A stretch of DNA of 64,000 bases from REEB95 sp035632055 (GCA_035632055.1 DASQHO010000054.1:1-64000); one strand, 5' to 3'; shown: positions 51,229 through 60,539, counted from the first letter of the stretch. The notes: generated from the letters alone by a model not told the origin. A program made the numbers and translations.

Positions 51229-51449
51229 CGAAGACTCCATCCTCGCGTCGTTGCGACTGGCTCAGAATACTAAACCATTTTCGATGGTCGGGTTCTGCAC
51301 ACGATGTCGCGCAACTCTGCGGGTATTGGTCATGGCATGGGGGCCTAATCGAGCCGGAACCCGTGGTTGTGTCCGATGGCGGTCTCGACCCATGGAATAC
51401 CGAGAAGGCCGTGTGTTTGTGTCCGGTATGTTGAAGGGGGAACTGGTCG

Positions 51450-52106
51450 ATGGCTCTGTTCGAATCACTGTTGTTGGCCGCACTTTTGGCGCTCGGCGCG
51501 GGTTTTGTCGACGCCTATGGCTATATCGGTCTCGGCCACGTGTTTGTCGCCAACATGACTGGCACGACCGTCTTGCTGGGAGTAGCGGCAGCGCATGGCG
51601 ACGGTAGCCTGTCGGCGCATTACATCCTGACGGTTGGTGCCTTCGCGGCGGGCGCTGTGATTGGTGCGTTGCTGAAACGCTTCAGCGGTCGCGGCTCGCT
51701 GCCGTTGGTCCTCGGCGGGGTGGTGCTGGCTGCTCTGGTAGTTGCATCGCCGTCGTAGGTCGCGGCACTGATCGTGCTTGCGGGGCGGTGATGGGCCGGC
51801 AATGTTCGGCTGTCGCGCGGGGTCGGTCGATCGGCCTGCAAACTGTCGTAATTACCGCCGCCATTGTGCGCCTCGCTGAGGGCATGGTGACGACCGTCCT
51901 CGGCGGCGGCCGGGCTGAGCCGCACGTGCACGAGGCTAATGTCCATCACGCGCTCACCTGGAGCGGGTATCTCAGGCGCCGGCGCTGGCAGTCTCGCCCT
52001 CGAACGGCTCGGTGTGCCGCTGCTGCCGCCGGCCTGCGCCATGCTGTCGGTGGCCCTACCGCTCGTGCTGATTGAGGCGCGCGCGCCGAAGGCGCAGAAA
52101 TCATAG
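51450..52106 (+). pseudogene. DUF1275 (YoaK-like) membrane protein gene, broken
   Basis: From ATG 51450 the frame gives a good DUF1275 N-terminus (LGAGFVDAYGYIGLGHVFVANMTG, split here) to an in-frame TAG at 51756-51758. Similarity resumes in a second frame (MGRQCSAVARGRSIGLQTV, ITAAIVRLAEGMV) after about 51785 and returns to the first frame near 51965, ending at TAG 52104-52106. A nonsense change plus two opposite frameshifts therefore inactivate it. DUF1275 proteins have six helices and unknown function. The first 102 residues could still be translated. Confidence 0.75.
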
Positions 52107-52151
52107 GCGAACCCGAAGGACCACCTATCCGTTCATGCGATCGTCGGGCGA

Positions 52152-53165
52152 TTACTGTTTAAGGCGCGCTGCCGCTTCCTTGACGATGCTCAGATCAGCG
52201 TACTTGGCGATCTTAATGTCCTTGGTCAAAAATCCCATTTCGCGCTGAGTCTCGATGTTGGCTTGCAGTGCCCTAAGATCGGGAAGCATGTCGGGGCTAC
52301 GATAGTCGTCCTTCTTGGTGAAGACCCAGCCCTCCCACAGTGTTGGTGGCGTCTTGGTCATCTTCGCGGCGATCTCCACGACCGCCTCGTGATTTTTCGG
52401 GTCGAGGAACCAATGCACGACGCGCATGGTATCCTCCATAAAGTCTACCATCGCCGCGCGATTCTTCTTGAGCCAGTCCGCACGAGCAGTCCAGATGATC
52501 ATCTGAGTGCGGCCCACCGCGTCTTTTTGGAGGAACAGTGGGTGCGCCATGGCCCGCAGCGCGGGATTGAAGGCGAACGGCGGCACGCCTGGAATCAGAT
52601 CGACCTTCTTCTCTTGCAGCATCGCCGTCATGTTGGGGAACGCCGCTTCGACGATGGTGACGTCCTTCTTATCGTCGAGGTGATGTTTGCGCAGCATCGC
52701 ACGCATTGCGATGTCAACCGCACTGCCGGCAGCGTTGGTCCCCAGAACTTTACCCTTGAGATCTTCGACCGTCTTAATACCGCTGTCGTTACGGACGAAA
52801 TATTCGTCCGAATAGTAACCCGGCACACCATCCTGGAAATCGTCGCCGATCACGCGCAGATCCTCGAGGCCGGCGTTCTGGATGGCAAGCGCGAGCGACG
52901 AATAGGCCAGGTCGCCGATGTCGAGTTGACCGCTGGCCAATGCTGTGATCATCGGTGGTGTGCCTTGGAAGCGCGTCACCTCAAGCGTGTAGCTCTTGTT
53001 GAGGTGCGTCATCAATTCGGGTTTGGTCAGCAGAAGCGACGACCAATTGGCGACAGGAACCACATAGCTGAGGCGTATCTTGACCGGTTCGGCCTGCGCC
53101 GACAGTGCCGCACATACGAACGCAGCCGCGAAAAACGCAGCGAGCGCGGAACGGATTAAACGCAT
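52152..53165 (-). CDS. ABC transporter substrate-binding protein, NitT/TauT-like
   Basis: The 337-residue protein has a signal peptide (about residues 1-25, ending LSAQA) and a SsuA/ThiY-like fold: YVVPVANWSSLLLTKPELM, ALASGQLDIGDLAYSS, GKVLGTNAAGSAVDIAMR, VDLIPGVPPF. It binds a small anion or aromatic acid in the periplasm. No permease or ATPase gene is next to it, so it is an orphan. A TetR-type operator (53249-53260) sits 85 bases upstream, the same motif as before the SDR gene at 54074, suggesting a shared regulon. Confidence 0.85.
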   Translation of the reverse strand: MRLIRSALAAFFAAAFVCAALSAQAEPVKIRLSYVVPVANWSSLLLTKPELMTHLNKSYTLEVTRFQGTPPMITALASGQLDIGDLAYSSLALAIQNAGLEDLRVIGDDFQDGVPGYYSDEYFVRNDSGIKTVEDLKGKVLGTNAAGSAVDIAMRAMLRKHHLDDKKDVTIVEAAFPNMTAMLQEKKVDLIPGVPPFAFNPALRAMAHPLFLQKDAVGRTQMIIWTARADWLKKNRAAMVDFMEDTMRVVHWFLDPKNHEAVVEIAAKMTKTPPTLWEGWVFTKKDDYRSPDMLPDLRALQANIETQREMGFLTKDIKIAKYADLSIVKEAAARLKQ

Positions 53166-53248
53166 CGGTCCTCCCCTGAGATCAAGCGCCCGCCGTCGCT
53201 TTTTTTTGCTTTGACCTTACGTCGGACTGCGCCGCGGCAGGCATTTTT

Positions 53249-53269
53249 GGAACGCGTTCACTATTGAAC
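53249..53269. promoter_or_regulatory. TetR-type operator before the substrate-binding protein gene
   Basis: GGAAC-GC-GTTCA (53249-53260) is a near palindrome identical in layout to TGAAC-AC-GTTCA at 54019-54030. A further TGAAC at 53265-53269 forms a second pair with GTTCA (53256-53260). Confidence 0.55.
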
Positions 53270-53298
53270 CCGGTCCTCCCGTTGTCAAGGCGACGGGG

Positions 53299-53979
53299 TC
53301 AACCGCGTGGTTGCAGGCCGTCGACCAGAATGTGCAATACGCGGCGGAGCGCCGTGAGTCCCTGCGCCAAATTGGGTGCGTTTCGGTCGTCAGCGAGCCA
53401 CCGGCGAACTTCGGCGGTGTAGATGTCGAAGATCGCGCGTGCGACCAGCGTATCGTCGCCGGCGGCGGCGATGATGCCGTCCGCCCTGGCGCGCGTCACG
53501 AGCGCCGCGACGCCCGCGACGATCTGATCGCGATGCGCCTGAAAGCGGCGCGCTTCGTGTCCGTGCGTGTAGAATGTCAATTCGCGCAGCAAAAAGCGCG
53601 CGAGGTTCGGTTGCCGCGCGAAATAGACGTAAAAATCGTGGAACACCGCGACCAACCGGTCCGCAAGCGCCGACGCGGACGATGATTTGGCGAACGCTTG
53701 CGAGGCGACCTCGATCAGTTCGTCGTTGAAGATCAGGAACAGAAGGTCGCGTTTGTCAGCGGCGTAAGTGAAAAGCGTACCGAGGCCGACGCCCGCGCGC
53801 TTGGCGATAGCGCGCGTTGTGGTGGCATCGTAGCCCTTCTCAACGAACAGCTCGCGCGCGGCGCGGCGGATGTTGCCGAGCTTGCGGGCCTTGCTGCGCT
53901 CGCGCAAGCTGCCCTCGATCGTGCGGCCGCCGCTGCGCGCCAACGGTTCAGGCACTGACGAACACTCCTTTGCGGCCAT
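53299..53979 (-). CDS. TetR family transcriptional regulator
   Basis: The 226-residue protein has a TetR N-terminal domain (about residues 35-80): NIRRAARELFVEKGYDATTT, then AIAKRAGVGLGTLFTYAADK, followed by an all-helical ligand domain. ATG 53979 is preferred to 54015, which would extend it into the operator region. It is divergent from the SDR gene. The palindrome at 54019-54030 lies between them and a copy lies before the ABC binding protein, so it likely controls both transcription units, probably in response to a pathway ligand. Confidence 0.87.
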   Translation of the reverse strand: MAAKECSSVPEPLARSGGRTIEGSLRERSKARKLGNIRRAARELFVEKGYDATTTRAIAKRAGVGLGTLFTYAADKRDLLFLIFNDELIEVASQAFAKSSSASALADRLVAVFHDFYVYFARQPNLARFLLRELTFYTHGHEARRFQAHRDQIVAGVAALVTRARADGIIAAAGDDTLVARAIFDIYTAEVRRWLADDRNAPNLAQGLTALRRVLHILVDGLQPRG

Positions 53980-54018
53980 CGGCGTCTGCTTGACAGCTGC
54001 GCGAGGCCAGGCCAAAAG

Positions 54019-54030
54019 TGAACACGTTCA
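54019..54030. promoter_or_regulatory. TetR operator in the tetR-SDR intergenic region
   Basis: TGAACACGTTCA is a perfect 12-base palindrome (five-base arms, two-base centre) in the 94-base gap between the divergent genes, 44 bases before the SDR start. Confidence 0.65.
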
Positions 54031-54073
54031 AAATAAGCCCGTGCAGACGGCCGGTGCAAGGGGAGCGCGGAAA

Positions 54074-54835
54074 ATGGCTCAGCGCAAGACGGCATTGGTG
54101 ACCGGCGCCGCCAGCGGCATCGGTGCAGCCGCGGCAGTAGCATTGGCACAGGCAGGCTACGACGTCGCAATCAATTACAGCCGCAGCGCCGGGCGCGCGC
54201 GCGAGGTCGCGGCGCAAGCGCAACAACACGGCGCACAGACGTTGCTCTGCCAATGCGATGTCGCCGACGATGCCGCAGTGCGGACGATGCTGACAGAAAT
54301 CGCGGCAAAGTTCCCGCGGCTCGATGCACTCATTAACAATGCCGGCACGACGACCGAAATTCGGCCCAAGGACTTTGACGCGATGACTGTCGAAGAATGG
54401 GATCGTGTCTTCGCCGTCAACGTGCGCGGCATATTTTCGGTGACGCGTGCGGCGCTGTCGCTGCTGCGCAAAGCACCGCATCCGGCGATCGTCAACACCG
54501 CCAGCATCGTCGGTCTGCGTCCCGGTCCGCAGCCATTGCCCTATGCGGCGAGCAAGGCGGCGGTGGTGAACCTGACCAAGACGCTCGCTTTCAATCTCGG
54601 CCCTGAAATCCGCGTCAATGCGGTGGCGCCAGGTTGGATGGAAGGCGATTGGATGAAGCGCATGCTTAAGGACAAATACGACGAACTGATGGACCGGCGG
54701 GCCAAGCTCACGCCGTTGAAGCGTGCCGTGACCGCTGAAGACGTTGCCGAGACCATGCTCTCGTTGATCGAAGGCAATCGCTTCGTCACCGGCGAAATTG
54801 TCGTGGTCGACGGCGGATTTTCGAGTTCCACCTGA
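54074..54835 (+). CDS. short-chain dehydrogenase/reductase
   Basis: The 253-residue SDR has TGAASGIG (about residues 10-17), INNAGT, NTASIVG with the catalytic Ser, and YAASK with Tyr and Lys; VVDGGF ends the fold. It oxidises or reduces an alcohol/ketone with NAD(P). The start has GGGAG upstream. It is first in a run with an AMP ligase (TGATG overlap) and an amidohydrolase, under a TetR-type operator, so it is likely a pathway enzyme of that operon. Confidence 0.92.
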   Translation: MAQRKTALVTGAASGIGAAAAVALAQAGYDVAINYSRSAGRAREVAAQAQQHGAQTLLCQCDVADDAAVRTMLTEIAAKFPRLDALINNAGTTTEIRPKDFDAMTVEEWDRVFAVNVRGIFSVTRAALSLLRKAPHPAIVNTASIVGLRPGPQPLPYAASKAAVVNLTKTLAFNLGPEIRVNAVAPGWMEGDWMKRMLKDKYDELMDRRAKLTPLKRAVTAEDVAETMLSLIEGNRFVTGEIVVVDGGFSSST

Positions 54836-56478
54836 TGCTGCCCGGCGTCGTGCCGTTTCCGCCGGAGGCTGCGGCGCGCTATCGTGCCAAAGGATATTGG
54901 CGCGACCGCTCGCTATGCGATGAATTCGCCGAAGTGTGGCATAGGTTCGCCGACCGCGTGGCGCTGATCGATGGCGCGCGTCGCTATACATACGGCGATA
55001 TCGACCGCATCACCGATAATCTCGCGCTCAACCTGCTTGAAGTCGGTCTCAAACCAGGCGACCGGGTGGTGCCGACGATGCCCAATGTCGCGGAATTCGT
55101 TCTAGTCTATTTCGCGTTGCAGAAGATCGGCAGTATTCCTATCGCCGCGCTGGTATCGCATCGCTACAGCGAGATCAACCAGTTCGTGAAAATCGCGCAG
55201 GCGACCGCCTGCATCTATCCGGAACAGTCGGGCGATTTTGTCTTTGGTCCGATGACCAAGCGGATTGCGGATGAAAATTCTTGCCTCAAGTTGCGCCTAG
55301 TGCTCGGCCGTGCGGGTGTGGGCGAAGCGTCACTCGCCGAGCTTATCGACAAGCCGGCGAAATTGCCGAAAAGCCGGCTAGCGGAAATCAGGCTCGATCC
55401 GACCGATCCGTGCATCTTCCAGCTTTCGGGCGGCACAACCGGCATTCCCAAGCTGATTCCGCGTACCCACAATGACTACGCCTATAACTCAAAGACGGCG
55501 GCACAGGTGTGCGAGGTCGGTGCCGATTCCGTGCTGCTATTGGCGTTGCCGGTCGCGCACAATCTGCCGCTCGCCTGTCCCGGCATTCAAGGTTTCTTCT
55601 TCAATGGCGGCACAGTCGTGCTGAGCCCGACGGCCCGACCCGAGGACATGTTTCCGCTGGTGGAAAAGCACCGTATCACGCATATCAAGGTTGTGCCGGC
55701 GCTTCTGATTCGCCTCATCAATAGCGCAGAAGTACGACGCTACGACACTTCATCGGTTCGCTACATTCAAAGTGGCGGCCAGCGGCTGCAACCCGAGGTG
55801 CGGCTCAGGACGCGTGAACTCATCCCCACTGCCTTCGTGCAGGAGAATTTCGGCATGTCCGAAGGTATGCTGTTTTTCGTCCGCCGCGGCGATCCCGAAG
55901 ATGTTCGGCTCAAGACTGTTGGCCGCCCGATTTCGCCCGATGACGAGGTGCGGCTGTTGGACGACGATGACAAGGAAGTTGTGTTCGGCAACGTCGGCGA
56001 GCTCTGCGCGCGCGGTCCTTATACGCTGCGCGGCTATTACGGTGCGCCGGAGTACAATAAGAAGGCGTTCACCTCTGACGGGTTCTATCGCTCAGGCGAT
56101 CTGATGCGTCAGCATCCGTCGGGCAACTACATCGTCGAAGGCCGCAAGAAGGATCTGATCAATCGCGGCGGCGAGAAGATCAGCGCCGAAGAGGTCGAGA
56201 ATTTGATCCTGCAGCATCCGGCCGTGCAGAACGTCGCCTGCGTCCCGGTACCGGATCCGGATCTCGGCGAACGCATGTGCGCCTGTGTCATTGCACAGAA
56301 GGGCAAGAGCCTGACGCTCGATGAGCTCGTGGGATTTCTCGCCACGAAAGAAATCGCAAAGTTCAAGTTACCGGAGCGGCTTCACCTAATGGATGAATTT
56401 CCGCTATCGAGCTTCGGGAAAGTGTCGAAGAAAGCACTGACCGAAATGGTGTCGAATCCGATGACGATTGTACGCTGA
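54835..56478 (+). CDS. AMP-dependent acyl/aryl-CoA ligase, 2,3-dihydroxybenzoate-AMP ligase-like
   Basis: The 547-residue ANL enzyme has the P-loop SGGTTGIPK (about residues 200-208), A5-type QENFGMSEG, the hinge/A8 GRKKDLINRGGEKISAEEVE and the C-terminal lysine in FGKVSKKAL. The N-terminus resembles EntE/DhbE. It activates an aromatic acid to acyl-AMP and probably to a CoA thioester. No carrier domain or siderophore gene is nearby. The start shares a base with the SDR stop, so the two are coupled. Confidence 0.9.
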   Translation: MLPGVVPFPPEAAARYRAKGYWRDRSLCDEFAEVWHRFADRVALIDGARRYTYGDIDRITDNLALNLLEVGLKPGDRVVPTMPNVAEFVLVYFALQKIGSIPIAALVSHRYSEINQFVKIAQATACIYPEQSGDFVFGPMTKRIADENSCLKLRLVLGRAGVGEASLAELIDKPAKLPKSRLAEIRLDPTDPCIFQLSGGTTGIPKLIPRTHNDYAYNSKTAAQVCEVGADSVLLLALPVAHNLPLACPGIQGFFFNGGTVVLSPTARPEDMFPLVEKHRITHIKVVPALLIRLINSAEVRRYDTSSVRYIQSGGQRLQPEVRLRTRELIPTAFVQENFGMSEGMLFFVRRGDPEDVRLKTVGRPISPDDEVRLLDDDDKEVVFGNVGELCARGPYTLRGYYGAPEYNKKAFTSDGFYRSGDLMRQHPSGNYIVEGRKKDLINRGGEKISAEEVENLILQHPAVQNVACVPVPDPDLGERMCACVIAQKGKSLTLDELVGFLATKEIAKFKLPERLHLMDEFPLSSFGKVSKKALTEMVSNPMTIVR

Positions 56479-56484
56479 GACTCC

Positions 56485-57327
56485 ATGCGCATCATCGACC
56501 TGCACTGCTATCCGAATACTGAGCCCTGGATCAAATGCCAGGGCCCATACGTCGATGCGCTGGCCAAATATTGGAAGCGGCAGTGGACTTGGAAGCAGGA
56601 AGACGAAGTCGTCCGGGAATTTTCTGCCGCCGGCGTCGATGCCGTACTGGTCGCGCTCGATCTCGAAACCACCGCGAAGACGCCGCCATGTTCCAATGAT
56701 TACGTGCGTGGCATGCAGCAGCGGCACAAGGACCGCATCATACAGGCCTGGGCAGCGGTCGATCCGCTCAAGGGCGATGCCGCCATCGCCGACGCGCGGC
56801 ACGCAATACGCGATCTCAAGATGCTTGGCTTTCACTTCCACCCAATTATGGGTCACTTTGCCGTCAACGAACGGCGGTTTTATCCCCTCTGGGAAACGAT
56901 CAACGCGCTCAAGGTGCCGGTGATGATCGATGTCGGTACAACGGGCATGGGCGCCGGCATGCCTGGCGGCCTTGGAGCCAAGATACGCCATGCCCATCCG
57001 TCATGCATCGACGAGCTTGCTGCTGATTTTCCTGATCTCACGATTGTTGCCGCCCATCCTGGCTGGCCGTGGGTCGATGAGATGACGGCGGTCGCGCTGC
57101 ACAAAGGCAATGTATTCTGGGAGTTGTCAGGTTGGGCGCCCAAATATTTTCCTGCTCAGCTCAAAGCCGATATCCGAGCGCGGCTTCAGGACAAAATCAT
57201 GTTCGGCAGTGACTATCCGAGCATTCCTTATCCGCGCCTATTCCGGGAGTGGCGCGAACTCGGCTACGATGACGACGTGACGGAAAAGATTTTTCACCGC
57301 AATGCCGAGCGGATTCTCGGTCTCTAA
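56485..57327 (+). CDS. amidohydrolase family 2 protein, altered HxH motif (2)
   Basis: The 280-residue protein has the TIM-barrel amidohydrolase layout with HPIMGHF, VAAHPGWPW and IMFGSDYPS as later ligand segments. The first motif is DLHCYPN, so HxH is HxY and the second ligand is missing. It resembles the decarboxylase/hydrolase group also represented at 44540-45559. It follows the AMP ligase by six bases and closes the operon. Substrate unknown. Confidence 0.82.
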   Translation: MRIIDLHCYPNTEPWIKCQGPYVDALAKYWKRQWTWKQEDEVVREFSAAGVDAVLVALDLETTAKTPPCSNDYVRGMQQRHKDRIIQAWAAVDPLKGDAAIADARHAIRDLKMLGFHFHPIMGHFAVNERRFYPLWETINALKVPVMIDVGTTGMGAGMPGGLGAKIRHAHPSCIDELAADFPDLTIVAAHPGWPWVDEMTAVALHKGNVFWELSGWAPKYFPAQLKADIRARLQDKIMFGSDYPSIPYPRLFREWRELGYDDDVTEKIFHRNAERILGL

Positions 57328-57348
57328 TTCGTTTTGCGCGTAAGGTAA

Positions 57349-57374
57349 ACGCCGCGGCGTTGCCGCCGCGGCGT
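57349..57374. terminator. strong hairpin between convergent amidohydrolase and cspA genes
   Basis: ACGCCGCGGC (57349-57358) pairs perfectly with GCCGCGGCGT (57365-57374), with a six-base loop. It sits in the gap between two convergent genes and is followed by TTTACC on the minus strand, so it can end cspA transcripts and, weakly, those of the operon on the other side. Confidence 0.7.
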
Positions 57375-57398
57375 CCGGTCAAAAATCCAGGCTCGTGC

Positions 57399-57605
57399 TT
57401 AGACGAGCTTCAGGTTCGTGGCCGATGTGCGGCCCTGCTGGCTCTGCTCGAGGTCGAAGCTGACCTTCTGACCTTCATTCAGGGAACCGATGCCCGCGCG
57501 TTCGAGGGCAGAGATATGGACGAACACGTCCTTACCACCGGTCTCCGGCGCAATGAAGCCGTATCCCTTTTGAGAGTTGAACCACTTGACCGTGCCAATT
57601 GCCAT
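57399..57605 (-). CDS. cspA: cold-shock domain protein (CspA family)
   Basis: The 68-residue protein is a single cold-shock domain: GTVKWFNSQKGYGFIAP with RNP1, VFVHISAL with RNP2. It binds single-stranded RNA/DNA and acts as an RNA chaperone. GGAG lies seven bases before ATG 57605. The 290 bases upstream (57606-57898) hold no gene and probably include its 5' leader. A strong hairpin follows the gene. Confidence 0.96.
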   Translation of the reverse strand: MAIGTVKWFNSQKGYGFIAPETGGKDVFVHISALERAGIGSLNEGQKVSFDLEQSQQGRTSATNLKLV

Positions 57606-57898
57606 TCATGTCTCCATGGCGGTTGCCAGTGCACACGATTGCGCACCTGATCGGCTGTCGAAAGGCACGGATTGCAGGGTCGGGCTCACAGTGGAGCGAT
57701 CGAGCGCAGGCCGGAACCCAGCGAAGCGATGGCAGGAAGCTAGGGGAACGATCACAGATTTTCAAGCCGCGATTGCGTGGATTTTTTGCAACCGTCAAAC
57801 ACGGCTTCAACCGGCTGTTTCCGAGGTATGCCACGGCGCATTCGATGAACGGTCGCCGCTTTGTATACGGTGTGGCAAAATGATTAAGCGGGTGCAGA
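57606..57898. other. 293-base region between cspA and the GMC gene
   Basis: It must contain the divergent cspA promoter and leader and the GMC gene promoter. No standard -35/-10 pair is convincing. A GTATACAAAG sequence on the minus strand (near 57862-57871) is the only weak -10-like match. Confidence 0.3.
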
Positions 57899-59524
57899 GT
57901 GAGCGAGACGGTCGGTAGCTTTGATTACATTGTTATTGGCGCAGGCAGCGCCGGGTGCGTGTTGGCCAATCGTCTTTCAGCCGATCCGAACAATTCGGTG
58001 CTGCTGTTAGAAGCCGGCGGCAGTGACAATTATATCTGGATTCGGATTCCGATCGGTTACCTCTACACACAGAATAATCCGCGCACCGATTGGTGCTTCA
58101 AGACCGAGGCCGAAGCGGGTTTGAACGGCCGCGCACTCAATTATCCGCGCGGCCGTGTGCTTGGCGGCTGTTCGTCGATCAACGGCATGATCTACATGCG
58201 CGGGCAGGCGCGCGACTACGATGGTTGGCGCCAGCTTGGCAACCCGGGCTGGTCATGGGACGACGTGCTGCCTTATTTCAAACGGTCTGAAGACAACGTC
58301 GCCGGCGCGGACGAGTTTCACGGCCAAGGTGGCGAATGGCGTGTCGAGGAAATGCGCCTCACCTGGGAAATTCTCGATGCCTTCCGCGATGCTGCGGCCG
58401 AGATCGGCATTCCCAAGATCGACGATTTCAATCGCGGTGATAACGAAGGCTGCGGATATTTCCGCGTCAATCAACGGCGCGGCGTGCGTTGGAACACGGC
58501 GCGCGCGTTTTTGAGGCCGGCGATGAATCGGCCTAATTTGGCGGTTATCACTGACGCGCAAGCGAGTCGCATCCGGCTCGCGGGACGACGCGCGGTCGGC
58601 GTCGAATTCAGCAAAGATGGCGCGCCACGCTATGCCGCTGCGCGCGGCGAGGTTATTTTGGCTTCGGGTGCGATTGGCTCACCGCAATTGTTGCAGCTTT
58701 CCGGGATTGGACCCGGTGCATTGCTGCAGCGGCACGGCATTGCCGTCATACACGAGCTCGCCGGCGTCGGCGAGAATCTCCAGGATCATTTGCAGATTCG
58801 TACCGTCTTCAAGGTCGCCAATACGCGCACGCTGAACGAGCGTGCGAACAGCCTGTTTGGCCGCATCGGCATGGGGCTCGAATATTTTCTGTTCAAGCGC
58901 GGGCCGTTGACCATGGCGCCGTCGCAGCTCGGCTGCTTCGCGAAGAGCGATCCATCGCGCGAGACGCCCAATCTCGAATATCATGTACAGCCGCTGAGCC
59001 TCGACAAGTTCGGTGATCCTTGTCATCCATTTCCCGCATTCACCGCGTCGGTATGTAATCTGCGGCCCGATAGCCGTGGCTCAGTGCGGATCAAAAGTGC
59101 TGATCCCAAGGCGCATCCGACGATCCATCCAAACTATCTCGCGGTCGATTCAGATCGTCGTGTCGCTGCCGATGCCATTCGCCTCACCCGCCGCATTGCT
59201 GCCGCCAAGGCGATGGCACCGTTCACGCCGGAAGAATATCGCCCTGGCGTTCAGCTGCGGACGGACGCTGAATTGGCGCGTGCCGCCGGTGACATTGGCA
59301 CGACGATTTTCCATCCGGTTGGCACCTGCAAAATGGGTGCGGACACGGCAGCGGTGGTGGATGCTCGGCTCGCCGTGCATGGCATCGGCGGCTTGCGTGT
59401 CGTCGACGCTTCGATCATGCCGACCATCACGTCGGGCAACACCAATTCACCGACCATCATGATCGCCGAAAAGGCCGCTGACATGATCCGCGAAGACCGC
59501 CGCGTCGCCACGGCCGCGCAGTAG
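57899..59524 (+). CDS. GMC family FAD-dependent oxidoreductase
   Basis: The 541-residue protein has the FAD Rossmann motif GAGSAGCVLANRLS (about residues 14-27), GMC signature 1 PRGRVLGGCSSINGMIYMRG (about 85-104), signature 2 ASGAIGSPQLLQLSGIG, and the catalytic His in IFHPVGTCKMG. It is choline-dehydrogenase-like and oxidises an alcohol. The start is a GTG at 57899. It precedes metF by 61 bases; the link between the two is unclear. Confidence 0.92.
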   Translation: MSETVGSFDYIVIGAGSAGCVLANRLSADPNNSVLLLEAGGSDNYIWIRIPIGYLYTQNNPRTDWCFKTEAEAGLNGRALNYPRGRVLGGCSSINGMIYMRGQARDYDGWRQLGNPGWSWDDVLPYFKRSEDNVAGADEFHGQGGEWRVEEMRLTWEILDAFRDAAAEIGIPKIDDFNRGDNEGCGYFRVNQRRGVRWNTARAFLRPAMNRPNLAVITDAQASRIRLAGRRAVGVEFSKDGAPRYAAARGEVILASGAIGSPQLLQLSGIGPGALLQRHGIAVIHELAGVGENLQDHLQIRTVFKVANTRTLNERANSLFGRIGMGLEYFLFKRGPLTMAPSQLGCFAKSDPSRETPNLEYHVQPLSLDKFGDPCHPFPAFTASVCNLRPDSRGSVRIKSADPKAHPTIHPNYLAVDSDRRVAADAIRLTRRIAAAKAMAPFTPEEYRPGVQLRTDAELARAAGDIGTTIFHPVGTCKMGADTAAVVDARLAVHGIGGLRVVDASIMPTITSGNTNSPTIMIAEKAADMIREDRRVATAAQ

Positions 59525-59585
59525 AGTACAGCGCGAAAATTCCGCTGGAGGCAGCCGTTGGCCCGTTTATACTCGGCGGCTCCGC

Positions 59586-60539
59586 ATGACTCCTCTCAAC
59601 GAATCCCGCACTTCGGTTACGCCGGCGGCCAGCACGTTGCAGCGGCGTCTTAACGAAGGTCGTTTCTGCGTCACGGCCGAGGTGACTCCACCGGTTACGG
59701 CCGATTCAGCCGATTTCATCGCTCGGGCCTTGCCGCTGAAAGGCGTTGCTGCCGCGGTCAATGTCACCGACGGCGCCGGTGCGAAATCGCATCTGGCTAG
59801 TATGGTCGCGGCACATTTCCTGGTGCAGAACGGAATCGAGCCAATCCTGCAGATGACATGCCGCGATCGCAATCGCATCGCCTTGCAGAGCGATCTATTG
59901 GGTGCTGTCGCTCTTGGCATCCGTAATGTGCTCATCCTAGGTGGCGACGATCCGAAGGCCGGCGATCAACCGGAGGCCAAGCCCGTGTTCGATCTCGACA
60001 GCCGGACGCTGCTGTCGACGGCGCAGAAAATGCGGCGCGAGCACAAGCTGTTGCCTGGCACCGAGATCAAAGGCGGCTTCGACCTCTTTCTCGGCGCTGC
60101 CGATCTGCCATCCGATCCGCCGCCCGGATGGGACGCGAAGGGCCTCAAGGGCAAAGCGGAGTCCGGTGCTGACTTCATTCAGACGCAGTTCTGCATGGAT
60201 ATCGGGGTGATCCGGCGCTACGCCGCGCGGCTGGTCGAGCTTGGTCTCGCGCCGCGGCTGAAAATCCTAATCGGCGTCGCGCCGATACCGTCGGTGCGTT
60301 CAGCGCGCTGGATGAAGGAAAAGCTATTCGGCACGATCATTCCCGATACGCTCGTCGAGCGCATTGAAAAGGCGCCGGATGCGCGCGCCGAGGGCAAGCG
60401 CATCTGTATCGAGTTGCTGCAGCAGTTGGTCGAAGTACCGGGTATTTCCGGCGCGCATGTCATGGCGCCGCTCAATCCTTCGGATATTCCCGAAGTAATT
60501 GCCTCTTCCGGAACGACAACGAAGCAGCGCGCGCTCTAA
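59586..60539 (+). CDS. metF: methylenetetrahydrofolate reductase
   Basis: The 317-residue protein has MetF features: FCVTAEVTPP with the catalytic-type Glu, VNVTDG, ILQMTCRDRNR, VLILGGDDPK and QTQFCMD. It makes 5-methyl-tetrahydrofolate for methionine synthesis or the reverse in one-carbon catabolism. It is more canonical than the MetF-like protein at 7534-8478. It follows the GMC oxidoreductase on the same strand. Confidence 0.9.
   Translation: MTPLNESRTSVTPAASTLQRRLNEGRFCVTAEVTPPVTADSADFIARALPLKGVAAAVNVTDGAGAKSHLASMVAAHFLVQNGIEPILQMTCRDRNRIALQSDLLGAVALGIRNVLILGGDDPKAGDQPEAKPVFDLDSRTLLSTAQKMRREHKLLPGTEIKGGFDLFLGAADLPSDPPPGWDAKGLKGKAESGADFIQTQFCMDIGVIRRYAARLVELGLAPRLKILIGVAPIPSVRSARWMKEKLFGTIIPDTLVERIEKAPDARAEGKRICIELLQQLVEVPGISGAHVMAPLNPSDIPEVIASSGTTTKQRAL

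Noticed and set aside
51229..51290. FixK box before cydAB
   Set aside because: No TTGA-N6-TCAA sequence is present in the upstream region, although cytochrome bd would be a sensible low-oxygen target.
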